Source: Bordetella flabilis (GTDB lineage Bacteria > Pseudomonadota > Gammaproteobacteria > Burkholderiales > Burkholderiaceae_B). From it: a DNA stretch of 64,000 nucleotides. A program made the translations under genes and the position numbers. Under the pieces are notes generated by a model that saw only the letters and a program-made list of their open reading frames with translations, was not told the DNA's origin and did no database searches. Positions 19,357-28,142 of the stretch are shown piece by piece. Position 1 is the stretch's first letter; every line of letters starts with the position of its first letter. Location of the stretch: positions 186,001 to 250,000 of the forward strand of contig NZ_CP016172.1 of NCBI RefSeq assembly GCF_001676725.1. Reading direction: 5' to 3'.

Positions 19357-20046
19357 ATGGAACCGACACCTTTCCCCGAACCTTCATATCCGCGCGCGGT
19401 GCTGTTCGACCTGCTGACCGCGCTGCTGGACTCCTGGACGCTATGGAACGCAGCCGCCGGTTCTGCTGAACAAGGCCGTGCCTGGCGCGCGCGATATCTG
19501 CAATTGACGTATGGCTGCGGCGCCTACGAGCCCTATGAGGATCTGGTGCGTCGAGCCGCCCGGGATACAGGCCTGCCTGCCTCTGCACCGGTTTTCCTGG
19601 AGGAACAATGGGATCGGCTACCGCCCTGGGATGGCGCGCGCGAGCTGCTGGACGCGCTGCGCCCCCATTGTCGGCTGGCCGTCGTGACCAACTGCTCCCG
19701 CCAGCTGGGTGTCCGGGCCGCTGCGCTGTTGGGTATCGACTGGGACGTGATCGTGACCTCCGAAGAGGCGGGCTTTTATAAGCCCGATCCTCGTCCTTAT
19801 CGTATGGCGCTCGACCGGCTGAACGTCGACGCCCGCGACGCCGCCTTCATCGCAGGATCGGGCTACGACATGTTCGGGACGGCTGCTGTCGGCTTGCGCA
19901 CGTTCTGGCACAACCGCGTAGGGCTGGCCCTGCCTGCGGCGGCCCCCGAACCGGAACTTCAGGCCGCGCGATTGGAGCCTGCGCTGCCCTGGCTGCAATC
20001 TTTCAATGACCCGGCTCTACCGTCCGTGGACAAGGAGCGGCCATGA
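19357..20046 (+). CDS. HAD family hydrolase
   Basis: 229 residues. Motif I is D18 in FDLLTALLDSW, with Leu at the usual second Asp position, as in haloacid dehalogenases; motif II is the Ser/Thr in VTNCS; motif III/IV is K in GFYKPDP and D in FIAGSGYDMFG. It may be a 2-haloacid dehalogenase or phosphatase; the Leu substitution favours a dehalogenase-like reaction, though its context with amino-acid enzymes points to a metabolite. It is the first gene of an operon with a Bug receptor (ATGA overlap) and is controlled by a divergent LysR gene. Confidence 0.82.
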   Translation: MEPTPFPEPSYPRAVLFDLLTALLDSWTLWNAAAGSAEQGRAWRARYLQLTYGCGAYEPYEDLVRRAARDTGLPASAPVFLEEQWDRLPPWDGARELLDALRPHCRLAVVTNCSRQLGVRAAALLGIDWDVIVTSEEAGFYKPDPRPYRMALDRLNVDARDAAFIAGSGYDMFGTAAVGLRTFWHNRVGLALPAAAPEPELQAARLEPALPWLQSFNDPALPSVDKERP

Positions 20047-21050
20047 CCCAATCCCGCGGCATTCTTCCAGCACTATTCGGCGGTTTGTTCGTTTCAGCGT
20101 CTTTGCTGGCCGCTGCGCTACCGGCGCGGGCGCAGGACGATACCTTTCCCCGTCGCGCGATTACCTTGATCGTCCCCTTTCCCGCGGGCGGGCCCAGTGA
20201 CGCACTGGCGCGGGGATTCGCACAGCAGATGGGCAAGCGTCTTGGCCAGGCCGTGGTTGTCGAAAACCTGGCGGGCGCCGGCGGCACGATCGGACTGACA
20301 CGCGTGGTCAGGTCCGCGCCGGATGGCTATACATTGGGCTTCGGAACGATAGGCACGCACGTGGCGAACGCTGCGCTCTACAAGAAACTGCCCTACGACC
20401 CGGTGGCGGATTTCCAGCCGGTGGGCCTGGCCGGCTCCGCGCCCATGGTATTGCTCGGGCGGGCCGATTTGCCGGCCAATAATCTGCAGGAGTTGCTCGC
20501 CTGGCTGGGGACCCATAAAGACACGGCTTCTTTCGGCAGTGCCGGCGTGGGTTCGATTTCGCATTACGGCTGTGTCCTGCTGCTTGCGGCGCTCAAGTCC
20601 AACGTTACCCATGTCCCGTACAAAGGCGTGGCGCCCGCGATGAACGACTTGATGGGTGGACAGACGGACTTCATGTGTGACCAGACGACGACCGCATTGC
20701 CGCAGATCGCCGGCGGCAGGATCAAGGCGCTGGCCGTGCTGTCCGCATCGCGTTTGCCGCAGTTGCCAAACGTCGCCACGGTGGCCGAGGCCGGGTATGT
20801 GCTGGACGTGCGGGCATGGAATGCGATTTTCGCGCCACGAGGAACGCCCGCGCCGGTGATGGCACGGCTGACCGCCGCGTTGACGGAGGCGGCCGCCGAT
20901 CCCGAGTTCCGAAAACAGATGAATACCGTAGGCGTCGATCTACCCACCGGAAGCGGGGCCGCGCCTGCAGTCGTGACGGATTTGATAACCCGCGGTCTGC
21001 GCGATGACGTTCCGGCGCTGAAGACCAAAGTCGGTACACTGGACCAATGA
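20043..21050 (+). CDS. Tripartite tricarboxylate transporter receptor (Bug family) 2
   Basis: 335 residues, with a signal peptide ending near ALPARAQ. It shows TLIVPFPAGGPSDALARGFAQQMG, VVVENLAGAGGTIG, APDGYTLGFG and HVPYKGVAPAMNDLMGG, the usual Bug pattern. The start codon overlaps the HAD stop (ATGA) and its stop overlaps the next gene by ATGA, so it is the transport member of a HAD-Bug-DSD1-RidA operon. The ligand is likely related to the D-hydroxyamino acid or the keto acid handled by the neighbours. Confidence 0.92.
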   Translation: MTQSRGILPALFGGLFVSASLLAAALPARAQDDTFPRRAITLIVPFPAGGPSDALARGFAQQMGKRLGQAVVVENLAGAGGTIGLTRVVRSAPDGYTLGFGTIGTHVANAALYKKLPYDPVADFQPVGLAGSAPMVLLGRADLPANNLQELLAWLGTHKDTASFGSAGVGSISHYGCVLLLAALKSNVTHVPYKGVAPAMNDLMGGQTDFMCDQTTTALPQIAGGRIKALAVLSASRLPQLPNVATVAEAGYVLDVRAWNAIFAPRGTPAPVMARLTAALTEAAADPEFRKQMNTVGVDLPTGSGAAPAVVTDLITRGLRDDVPALKTKVGTLDQ

Positions 21051-22186
21051 TGACTTCCTCTCTGCACACCCTCGATACGCCGGCCGCCATTATCGATGTG
21101 CCGCGCGCAATGAAGAATATCCGGCGCATGCAGGATCATATGAACGCACTCGGGGTCGCCTTCCGGCCGCATGTGAAAACGAGCAAGTGCGAACAGGTCG
21201 TGCTTGCACAGCTTGGAGCGGGCGCCCGGGGCATCACCGTCTCCACCTTGAAAGAGGCGGACCAGTTCTTCGCGAGCGGAATCACGGACATCCTCTACGC
21301 GGTCGGGATCGCGCCGCATCGGTTGCCTCACGCGCTTGAGCTGCGCAGGCGCGGATGCGCCCTGACGATCATCACCGACAGTGTGGTCTCCGCGCGGGAG
21401 ATCGCCGACTTCGGCCGCGCGCATGGCGAGAAATTCCCGGTGCTGATCGAAGTCGATACGGATGGCCACCGCTCCGGCTTGCATCCCGAAGGCGACGAGC
21501 TCCTGAAAGTGGCCGCCGTGTTGCATGACGGTGGCATGGAGGTCAAGGGCGTCATGACGCATGCGGGTTCCAGCTATGAGCTCGACACGCCCGACGCACT
21601 CGAAACCCTGGCCGAGCAGGAACGCGCGGGCTGCGTGACCGCCGCTGAACGCGTGCGCGCGGCTGGCGTCCCGTGCCCGGTCGTCAGCGTAGGTTCGACG
21701 CCCACCGCGCTGAGTGCGAAGGATCTGCGCGGGGTGACGGAAGTGCGCGCCGGGGTCTACGTATTCTTCGACCTGGTCATGCATAACGTGGGCGTATGCG
21801 CCATGGGCGACATCGCGCTAAGCGTCCTGACGACCGTGATCGGCCACCAGCCCGAAAAAGGCTGGCTCATCGTGGATGCCGGATGGATGGCCATGAGCCG
21901 GGACGTCGGGACATCGAAGCAGAAGCGCGACTACAAGTATGGCCAGGTCTGCGCTATCGACGGCACGCCCATGGCCGGCTATCTGCTGAGCGGCGCCAAC
22001 CAGGAGCACGGCATTGTCGCGCTTGAAGGGTCGGCCGACGCCGATATCGTCGCGCGCTATCCGGTCGGCACACGCCTTCGTATCCTGCCCAACCACGCCT
22101 GTGCCACGGGCGCGCAGTTCGAGAAATACCAGGCGCTGTCCCCTGACGGTTCCGTGCAGGAGTGGGGCCGGTTCCATGGATGGTGA
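21047..22186 (+). CDS. DSD1 family PLP-dependent D-amino-acid lyase or dehydratase
   Basis: 379 residues with an alanine-racemase N-terminal fold. Lys44 in PHVKTSK is the PLP Schiff-base residue. The end has LPNHACAT, the His and Cys that bind zinc in D-serine dehydratase and D-threonine aldolase families. 'GSTPT' binds the PLP phosphate. Candidate reactions: D-serine/D-threo-3-hydroxyaspartate dehydration or D-threonine/phenylserine aldol cleavage. It overlaps the upstream Bug gene and the downstream RidA gene, and RidA fits a dehydratase because dehydration makes reactive enamine products. Confidence 0.87.
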   Translation: MMTSSLHTLDTPAAIIDVPRAMKNIRRMQDHMNALGVAFRPHVKTSKCEQVVLAQLGAGARGITVSTLKEADQFFASGITDILYAVGIAPHRLPHALELRRRGCALTIITDSVVSAREIADFGRAHGEKFPVLIEVDTDGHRSGLHPEGDELLKVAAVLHDGGMEVKGVMTHAGSSYELDTPDALETLAEQERAGCVTAAERVRAAGVPCPVVSVGSTPTALSAKDLRGVTEVRAGVYVFFDLVMHNVGVCAMGDIALSVLTTVIGHQPEKGWLIVDAGWMAMSRDVGTSKQKRDYKYGQVCAIDGTPMAGYLLSGANQEHGIVALEGSADADIVARYPVGTRLRILPNHACATGAQFEKYQALSPDGSVQEWGRFHGW

Positions 22187-22565
22187 ACCGAATGCCGCCG
22201 TCCATGTGGCAGGGTTGGCCGCGCCGGGTGGCCATTACAGCCATGCCGTTGTCGCGAACGGCTTTGTCTTCGTATCCGGGCAGTTGCCCATCACGGCCGA
22301 GGGCGCGCGGCTGGTGGACGCACCGTTCGAGCAGCAGGCGCGGCAGGCGTTGAAGAATGTGGAAGCGGCGTTGCATGCCTGCGGCAGCCGCGTGGACAAG
22401 CTGGTCCAGGTGCGTGTCTATATCGACGCCATGGAGAATTGGCCTGCATTCAACTCCGTCTATGCTGCCTGGGCGGGCATGTCCAGGCCCGCGCGCGCGG
22501 TCGTTCCAACGGGGCCCCTGCACTTCGGTTTGAAGGTGGAGGTCGAGGCCGTCGCGCTTGTTTGA
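22176..22565 (+). CDS. RidA family enamine/imine deaminase
   Basis: 129 residues with the YjgF/YER057c/UK114 fold: GHYSHAVVANGFVFVSGQLP, then ALKNVEAALHACGSRVDKLVQVRVYI, then SRPARAVVPTG holding the conserved catalytic Arg. RidA hydrolyses 2-aminoacrylate-type products of PLP dehydratases to keto acids and ammonia. The ATG at 22176 lies inside the end of the DSD1 gene (11 base overlap), so the two are translationally coupled, which strengthens a dehydratase role for DSD1. It ends the operon; the next gene converges. Confidence 0.88.
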   Translation: MDGEPNAAVHVAGLAAPGGHYSHAVVANGFVFVSGQLPITAEGARLVDAPFEQQARQALKNVEAALHACGSRVDKLVQVRVYIDAMENWPAFNSVYAAWAGMSRPARAVVPTGPLHFGLKVEVEAVALV

Positions 22566-22627
22566 AAAGCCGCCCGGGATCCTGGGTCTTCCGGGACCCA
22601 GGCGGCCGCCGGGAAGGGGCTCCCGGC

Positions 22628-23626
22628 CTACGGTTGCGAAACGGGCTTCAAGGTCCTGCGTTGGAGCAGCGGCGCCCACCTTGCGTTCTCTTGCCCGATC
22701 AGCGTGCGGAAGGTCTCGGGCGTGTTGGGCGCCACGGGGGCGACGTAGCCGCGGTCAATGAATGCGTTCTGCAGTTCGGGCCTCATCAATGCCGCGTTCA
22801 GGCAGGCGTTCAGGCGTGCAATGACGTTCGGCGGCGTGCCGGTCGGGACCATGATGCCGGCCCAGTCTTCGATGTCCACGCTGGTAAGGCCGGATTCGCG
22901 CGCTGTCGGGACGTCCTTCGCGATGGCCAGCCGGCGCCGCGAGATGGCCGAGATCAAGCGAACCGATCCCGCCCGGATCTGGCCGATCGTGGCGGGCAGG
23001 GCATCGAACTGCACATCGACCCGTCCGGCCATCAGGTCATTGAGGGCTGGCGCACTGCCCTTGTATGGGATGTGCTCCAGGCTGACGCCGGTTTCTTCCT
23101 GGAACAGCTCGCATAGAAGATGGCCCGTCGTCCCGAAACCCGATGAGGCGCAGGTCAGCGTACCCGGATAGTTCTTCGCCATCGAAATCAGGTCGCTGAC
23201 ACTCGATATGGACGAGTCGGGGCCGGTGATGATCACGGTGGGCATGGTGGCCACCAGGGCTACCGGCACCAGGTCCTTCGCAAAATCGTAGTCGAGGCCG
23301 GCGTAAAGCGTTTTGTGCAGCGTGTTCGGTCGGCTGCTCAGGAAGAGGGTGTAGCCGTCGGGCGGGGTGCGGGCCACGGATTGGGCGGCGATGTTGCTTG
23401 CCGCCCCCGCGCGATTTTCGATGATGACCCTCTGGCCGAATACCTCCGCCATATGCTGGCCCAACAGCCTTGCCAGGGTGTCGGTCGCGCCGCCGACGGG
23501 ATAGCCGACGACGAGCGTTATCGGTCGTTGGGGGTATGTCGGCTCGGCCCCTGCGCTGGCGGCCGCCAGTGGGACCGCGCTACCAAGCAGCATGGCAGCG
23601 GCGAGTTCTCGTTTGCCGAAATCCAT
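22628..23626 (-). CDS. Tripartite tricarboxylate transporter receptor (Bug family) 3
   Basis: 332 residues with a signal peptide (RELAAAMLLGSAVPLAAASAGA). Bug marks are present: ITLVVGYPVGGATDTLARLL, VIIENRAGAASNIAAQSVA, TPPDGYTLFL, HIPYKGSAPALNDLMAGRVD. The start at 23626 has GGAGGAGAC directly upstream; a 57-residue longer reading is not supported. It lies downstream of another Bug gene on the same strand, and the two differ in sequence. The next upstream gene is a CaiB-type CoA-transferase, so a CoA-activated carboxylate is the likely ligand. Confidence 0.92.
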   Translation of the reverse strand: MDFGKRELAAAMLLGSAVPLAAASAGAEPTYPQRPITLVVGYPVGGATDTLARLLGQHMAEVFGQRVIIENRAGAASNIAAQSVARTPPDGYTLFLSSRPNTLHKTLYAGLDYDFAKDLVPVALVATMPTVIITGPDSSISSVSDLISMAKNYPGTLTCASSGFGTTGHLLCELFQEETGVSLEHIPYKGSAPALNDLMAGRVDVQFDALPATIGQIRAGSVRLISAISRRRLAIAKDVPTARESGLTSVDIEDWAGIMVPTGTPPNVIARLNACLNAALMRPELQNAFIDRGYVAPVAPNTPETFRTLIGQENARWAPLLQRRTLKPVSQP

Positions 23627-23707
23627 GTTTGTCTCCTCCGTTCCGTGTTTCGAGTTGCGGGTTCGCGACTTCGGAGCGGAGGAGTGTGCAGCCGCCGGCC
23701 AGGTCGG

Positions 23708-23725
23708 TTCCTCCGGGCGGAGGAA
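23708..23725. other. Hairpin between two Bug genes
   Basis: TTCCTCC and GGAGGAA form a perfect 7-bp stem with a GGGC loop in the 128-base gap between two minus-strand Bug genes. It might slow or end transcription of the upstream Bug gene, or protect its mRNA. It has no T-tract on the minus strand. Confidence 0.35.
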
Positions 23726-23754
23726 AAGAAGACCAACCCAACGAGGATGGGACA

Positions 23755-24720
23755 CTAGGTCGCCGTCACCTTGGCTTCCTTGATGACCTTGCCCCATTTC
23801 GTTTCTTCGTCGGCCATGAACTGCGCGAATTTCTCTACGGAGCCGCCGCCGCCTTCCGCGCTGTAGCCATCCATGGCCTTGGCCACGTCGGGCATGGCCA
23901 GCACGGTATCCACGTCACGGTTCATGCGCTCGGCCAGCGCCTTGGGCAGCCTGGCCGGACCGACCAGGCCATACCAGGTCGTGGCCTGGAATCCCGGGAA
24001 GCCGGACTCCGCGACCGTGGGCACATCCGGTAGCAGTCGCGACCTGGCGGCGTTGGTCTGTGCGATGGCGACCACCGCGCCATGCCGGATCTGCTGGATG
24101 GCCGACGGGACGGTCTCGAAGCTGAAATCGATGTGGCCCCCAAGCAGGTCCGTCATCATGGGACCGGAGCCCTTGTACGGCACGTGCACGGCGTCTACGC
24201 CGGCGCGCAGCTTGAACATCTCCAGAGCCAGATGCTGTACGGAACCCAGCCCCGCCGAGCCGAAGGTGATCTGGCCGGACTGCTTCTTGCACAAGGCCAC
24301 CACGTCCTGCAGCGTCTTCACGTCATGCTTGCGGTTGCCGATCAGCACGGTCGGCGTTACGCCGACCAGCACGATGGGCGCGAAATCGCGCTTGACGTTG
24401 TAGGCCAGGTCGGGATACAGGCCGGGCGCCACGGCATGGCTGCTGAAGTTCGCCATCAACAGCGTGGTGCCGTCGGCGGGCTGCTTGGTCGTGTACTCGG
24501 CGGCGATGACGCCGGCCGCGCCGGGCCGGTTCTCCACGATGACCGAGGTATTCCATAGGGCGCCCAGCTTCTGTGCCAGCAGCCGCGCGACCGCGTCCGT
24601 TCCGCCGCCCGGAGGAAAGCCCACCACGATGCGTATGGGGGCGCTGGGCATGGCCTGGGCGCTCACCGCGGGCGCGGCGAGCATCGCCGCCGCGGCGCCG
24701 ATGAAGTCTCTGCGCTTCAT
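23755..24720 (-). CDS. Tripartite tricarboxylate transporter receptor (Bug family) 4
   Basis: 321 residues. The leader MKRRDFIGAAAAMLAAPAVSAQA has a twin-arginine pattern (RRDFI), so export may be by Tat rather than Sec. Bug marks: IRIVVGFPPGGGTDAVARLLAQKLG, VIVENRPGAAGVIAAEYTTK, HVPYKGSGPMMTDLLGGHID. It follows the CaiB-type CoA-transferase gene (24855) by 134 bases. Two Bug genes in a row may cover related ligands. Confidence 0.9.
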   Translation of the reverse strand: MKRRDFIGAAAAMLAAPAVSAQAMPSAPIRIVVGFPPGGGTDAVARLLAQKLGALWNTSVIVENRPGAAGVIAAEYTTKQPADGTTLLMANFSSHAVAPGLYPDLAYNVKRDFAPIVLVGVTPTVLIGNRKHDVKTLQDVVALCKKQSGQITFGSAGLGSVQHLALEMFKLRAGVDAVHVPYKGSGPMMTDLLGGHIDFSFETVPSAIQQIRHGAVVAIAQTNAARSRLLPDVPTVAESGFPGFQATTWYGLVGPARLPKALAERMNRDVDTVLAMPDVAKAMDGYSAEGGGGSVEKFAQFMADEETKWGKVIKEAKVTAT

Positions 24721-24854
24721 GTTGTCGTCTCCTTGATCTGTGTTTTATTCGTATGAGTATCCGCTTCCATCGAAGCGGGGGTATCGGCCTGGCGGCCTGC
24801 GCCTTGGGCTAAACCATTACTGCACTATCAGCGCTGCCATCACTACGGCGACCA

Positions 24855-26135
24855 CTACGGCGATTCGCTGGCGAGGGATATGTGCGCTGCGGCCTGCGGC
24901 CGGGACGGCGTCGCCGTCCCGAAGGCGCCGCGCTGCCGCAGGGAGGCCAGGGCGTCCACGCCCAGGCCGGCTTCCGCCATGATCTCCGCCGTGTGCTGGC
25001 CGAGCAGGGGCGGGGGATGCCGCAGTTGCTGCGGCGTACCATGCAGCTTGACCGGAAAGCCCAACTGGCGGATGGTGCCTTCCACCGGGTGCGGCATCTC
25101 CAGGACCATATCGCGGGCGACGGCCTGGTCGCTGGCCAGCGCCTCGCCATAGTCGAGAATCGGCGCCGCCGGAATGCCGGCTTCCTGCAGCAGCGCGACC
25201 CATTCATCGGCCGTACGGTGTGCCAGGGTGCGTTCCAGTTCCTGCGCCAGCTCTTCCCGGCGGCTCATGCGCGCCACGTTATCCACGAAACGCGGATCGT
25301 CGCGCAGATCGTCGCGATCGAGTGCCTGGCACAAGAGGCACCAAAGCTTTTGATTGGCCGCGCCCAGGACGAAATAGCGATCCGCCGCGCGCAGCGCCTG
25401 GTAAGGGGCGCTCATGCGGTTGGCGCTGCCGATGGGCGCGGGCACGTTGCCGGTTCCCCAGAACTCCGCGACTTCCCAGATGGACAGGCCCAGCGCGCTT
25501 TCGAAGAGGGAGGCGTCGACGTACTGGCCTTCGCCGCTGCGGTCGCGGCCGGCCAGGGCGCTCAATACCCCGTAGGTCGCGAACAATCCCGCGCCCAGGT
25601 CGCCGACCGGGACGCTGCTTTTGACCGGCGGCGAGCCCGGGTGGCCCATCACGCTCATCATGCCGCTCATGGCCTGGGCGATCAGGTCGAAACCGGGCCG
25701 CCGCGACCAGGGTCCGGTCTGCCCGAAGCCCGAGATGCTGGCGTAGACCAGTCGCGGGTTGATGCGCCGCAGTGTCGGATAGTCGATCTTCAAGCGGGCC
25801 GCCACGCCGGGGCGATTGTTCTCCACCAGCACGTCGGCCGTCTTCACCAGGGCGTAGAACGCCTCCAGGCCCGCTTCGGTCTTGAGGTCCAGTGTGATGC
25901 TGCGCTTATTCCGGTTCAGCGCCAGGAAGCCGCCGCTGTCCTCGCCCTTGAGCCGGAAGCCCATGGAGCGTCGGGTCTGGTCACCTGTCCCGGGCGGCTC
26001 GACCTTGATGACGTCGGCGCCCATATCGCCCAGCAACATGCAGCAGAACGGACCGGCCATGACATGACTCAGGTCGAGTACCCGCAGATGCGATAGCGGC
26101 AGTGCCCTGTCCGGCCCGCTTCGTTCCGATGCCAT
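24855..26135 (-). CDS. CaiB/BaiF (class III) CoA-transferase
   Basis: 426 residues. The N-terminus LSHLRVLDLSHVMAGPFCCMLLGDMGADVIKVEPPGTGDQ is diagnostic for class III CoA-transferases. The position of the catalytic Asp169 of formyl-CoA transferase appears here as Glu in SLFESALG, with Asp two to four residues earlier (YVDAS), so residue roles should be checked. The enzyme moves CoA between carboxylic acids. It lies upstream of two Bug genes and divergent from a crotonase, giving an uptake, activation and beta-oxidation-like set. Confidence 0.9.
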   Translation of the reverse strand: MASERSGPDRALPLSHLRVLDLSHVMAGPFCCMLLGDMGADVIKVEPPGTGDQTRRSMGFRLKGEDSGGFLALNRNKRSITLDLKTEAGLEAFYALVKTADVLVENNRPGVAARLKIDYPTLRRINPRLVYASISGFGQTGPWSRRPGFDLIAQAMSGMMSVMGHPGSPPVKSSVPVGDLGAGLFATYGVLSALAGRDRSGEGQYVDASLFESALGLSIWEVAEFWGTGNVPAPIGSANRMSAPYQALRAADRYFVLGAANQKLWCLLCQALDRDDLRDDPRFVDNVARMSRREELAQELERTLAHRTADEWVALLQEAGIPAAPILDYGEALASDQAVARDMVLEMPHPVEGTIRQLGFPVKLHGTPQQLRHPPPLLGQHTAEIMAEAGLGVDALASLRQRGAFGTATPSRPQAAAHISLASESP

Positions 26136-26326
26136 GCTTCCTCCGTCGGCTTGCTTGAGTCAGGCCAGGCAGTGTATGGACCGCCGCGGCACGCGGGCAA
26201 CCGACATTTTCTTGAAGGATGGCGTAGATTTTTTCGTTTGGCCGTGCAGGGAATGCCACCTAGACTGGCGCTCCCACTTCGCGCGCCGTCTTGCCCGGCG
26301 CACATACCAGGAAAGGATGGAACGTC

Positions 26327-27106
26327 ATGTCCGAATCGATTCTGCTGCAGCGCGATGGCGGCATCGCGACCGTGACGCTTAACGCGCCGCAGCGAATGAA
26401 CGCCCTGGACCTGGACATGTGGAGGCTGCTGAAGGAACGCTTCGACGCGCTGTCGGCCGACGACAGCGTGCGCTGCATTGTCCTGCGCGGCGCGGGCCAA
26501 CAGGCATTCTGCGCCGGCGCGGACATCGAGGAGTTCCCGCGTGTGCGCAGCACCGCCGAACAATCGCGGGCCTATTCGGAGATCACGCAGGCCGCGTTGC
26601 GCGCGATCGGCGAGTGCCGCCATCCCACCGTGGCCCTGATCCACGGGGCGTGCGTGGGGGGCGGACTGGAGATGTCCACCTTGTGCGATATGCGCATCTG
26701 CGGTGCGTCCAGCCGCTTCGGCGTGCCGATCAATCGGCTGGGCCTGGTGGTCTCGTACGAGGAATTGCGCGGGCTGGCTTCACTGGTGGGCAAGGCCGCC
26801 ACGCTGGAAATACTGCTGGAAGGCCGGGTGTTCGGCGCGGAGGAAGCGCTGCGCATGGGGCTGGTGAATCGCATCGTGGCGGACGACGCCGTCGATGAGG
26901 AAGTCGCGGCGACGGCCCGGCGCATCGGCCATGGCGCGCCCCTGGTCGCGCGCTGGCACAAGAAATTCCTGCGCCGCCTGGAGGATCCCGCGCCGCTCAC
27001 CGACGCGGAGCGCGACGAGGCGCATCACTGTTTCGATACCGAGGATTTCCGCATCGGCTACCGTGCCTTCCTGGACAAGACGCGGCCGACCTTTGTCGGG
27101 CGCTAG
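26327..27106 (+). CDS. Enoyl-CoA hydratase/isomerase (crotonase) family protein
   Basis: 259 residues. The oxyanion-hole segments are seen in FCAGADIEEF and GACVGGGLEM. Glu115 (GGGLE) matches one of the two catalytic glutamates of rat enoyl-CoA hydratase (Glu144), but the place of the second (Glu164) is Ile135 in FGVPINRLG. Loss of one Glu is common in crotonases with other reactions, such as isomerases, hydrolases or lyases. It is divergent from the CaiB gene with 191 bases between, so a shared regulatory region and pathway are likely. Confidence 0.87.
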   Translation: MSESILLQRDGGIATVTLNAPQRMNALDLDMWRLLKERFDALSADDSVRCIVLRGAGQQAFCAGADIEEFPRVRSTAEQSRAYSEITQAALRAIGECRHPTVALIHGACVGGGLEMSTLCDMRICGASSRFGVPINRLGLVVSYEELRGLASLVGKAATLEILLEGRVFGAEEALRMGLVNRIVADDAVDEEVAATARRIGHGAPLVARWHKKFLRRLEDPAPLTDAERDEAHHCFDTEDFRIGYRAFLDKTRPTFVGR

Positions 27107-27148
27107 GGCGCGTTGCGAACGCGGGAGCCCGGCGCGATGTCGCACCTG

Positions 27149-28057
27149 TCATTGCGGCGGCGTGGCCGCCTCGGCACGGATCCAATCGATGAACGTCGCC
27201 ACGCGCACGTCCTCCGCGCGATCCGGCGGAAAGACCATGTAGTAGGCGTAGGCGACTGGCAGCGAGATATCGAAGGGCCGCACCAGGCGGCCCGCCGCCA
27301 GGTCCAGCTCTACCCAGCGGTCCTTGGTCAGCGCCACGCCCAAGCCGTCGATGGCTGCATTGATGACCAGATGGCTGGGGGAAAACGACAGTCCGCGCGA
27401 GGCATCGATGTCGTCCACGCCGGCGTGGCGCAGCCATGCCGACCAGTGCGGGTTGCTGCCGTCCTGGTAGACGCTGCCATCGTGCAGCAGCGTGTGGTGC
27501 TTCAGGTCGGCAGGATGGCGCAGCGGATGGTCACCTTCCATCAGGCGCGGACTGCACACCGGGAAGACCTGCACCGACAGGCAGGGCTCTACATGCAGCC
27601 CGGGGTAGGCGCCGCTGCCGAAGCGGATCGCGATGTCGAACTCGTCGCGCGAGAAGTTGGGCGCGTCGGACACGGTGGATACGCGCAGGTCGATTTCCGG
27701 ATGCGCCTTGACGAAGCGGTCCATCCGGGGGATCAGCCACTTGGCGGCGAAGGTCGGCGGAATGTCGACACGCAGCGTCGGCGTCAATTGCGCGCGCAAC
27801 TGCCGGGTCGCATCGGAGAGTACGCCGAAGGCCTGGCGCACGGCGGGCAGATAGGCCCGCCCGGCGGCCGTCAGCGACAGCGTCTTGGCCTCGCGCGTGA
27901 ACAGCACCACGCCCAGGTGCTCTTCCAGTGTCTTGACCTGATGGCTGACCGCCGACGGGGTCACGCACAACTCGTCCGCGGCGCGCGTGAAACTGGCGTG
28001 GCGGGCCGCGACCTCGAAGGCACGCAGCGGGTTCAAGGGCGGAAGGTGGCGCGCCAT
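27149..28057 (-). CDS. LysR family regulator, GcvA-like
   Basis: 302 residues. The start fits LPPLNPLRAFEVAARHASFTRAADELCVTPSAVSHQVKTLEEHLGV, the typical GcvA/AmpR-type LysR N-terminus. The effector domain follows (LRVDIPPTFAAKWLIPRMDRF). It is divergent from the alpha-hydroxy-acid oxidase gene (85 bases apart) and convergent with the crotonase gene, so the oxidase is the more likely target. The ATG at 28057 is chosen by alignment; a 49-residue extension is not conserved. Confidence 0.9.
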   Translation of the reverse strand: MARHLPPLNPLRAFEVAARHASFTRAADELCVTPSAVSHQVKTLEEHLGVVLFTREAKTLSLTAAGRAYLPAVRQAFGVLSDATRQLRAQLTPTLRVDIPPTFAAKWLIPRMDRFVKAHPEIDLRVSTVSDAPNFSRDEFDIAIRFGSGAYPGLHVEPCLSVQVFPVCSPRLMEGDHPLRHPADLKHHTLLHDGSVYQDGSNPHWSAWLRHAGVDDIDASRGLSFSPSHLVINAAIDGLGVALTKDRWVELDLAAGRLVRPFDISLPVAYAYYMVFPPDRAEDVRVATFIDWIRAEAATPPQ

Positions 28058-28142
28058 GGCGGATGGGAACCTGGGGTTGTCGCGTGTGCGAGGCACACGT
28101 CGCAATGCATGGCAAAACGATAGCACGGAGGGAAAGGACCGC

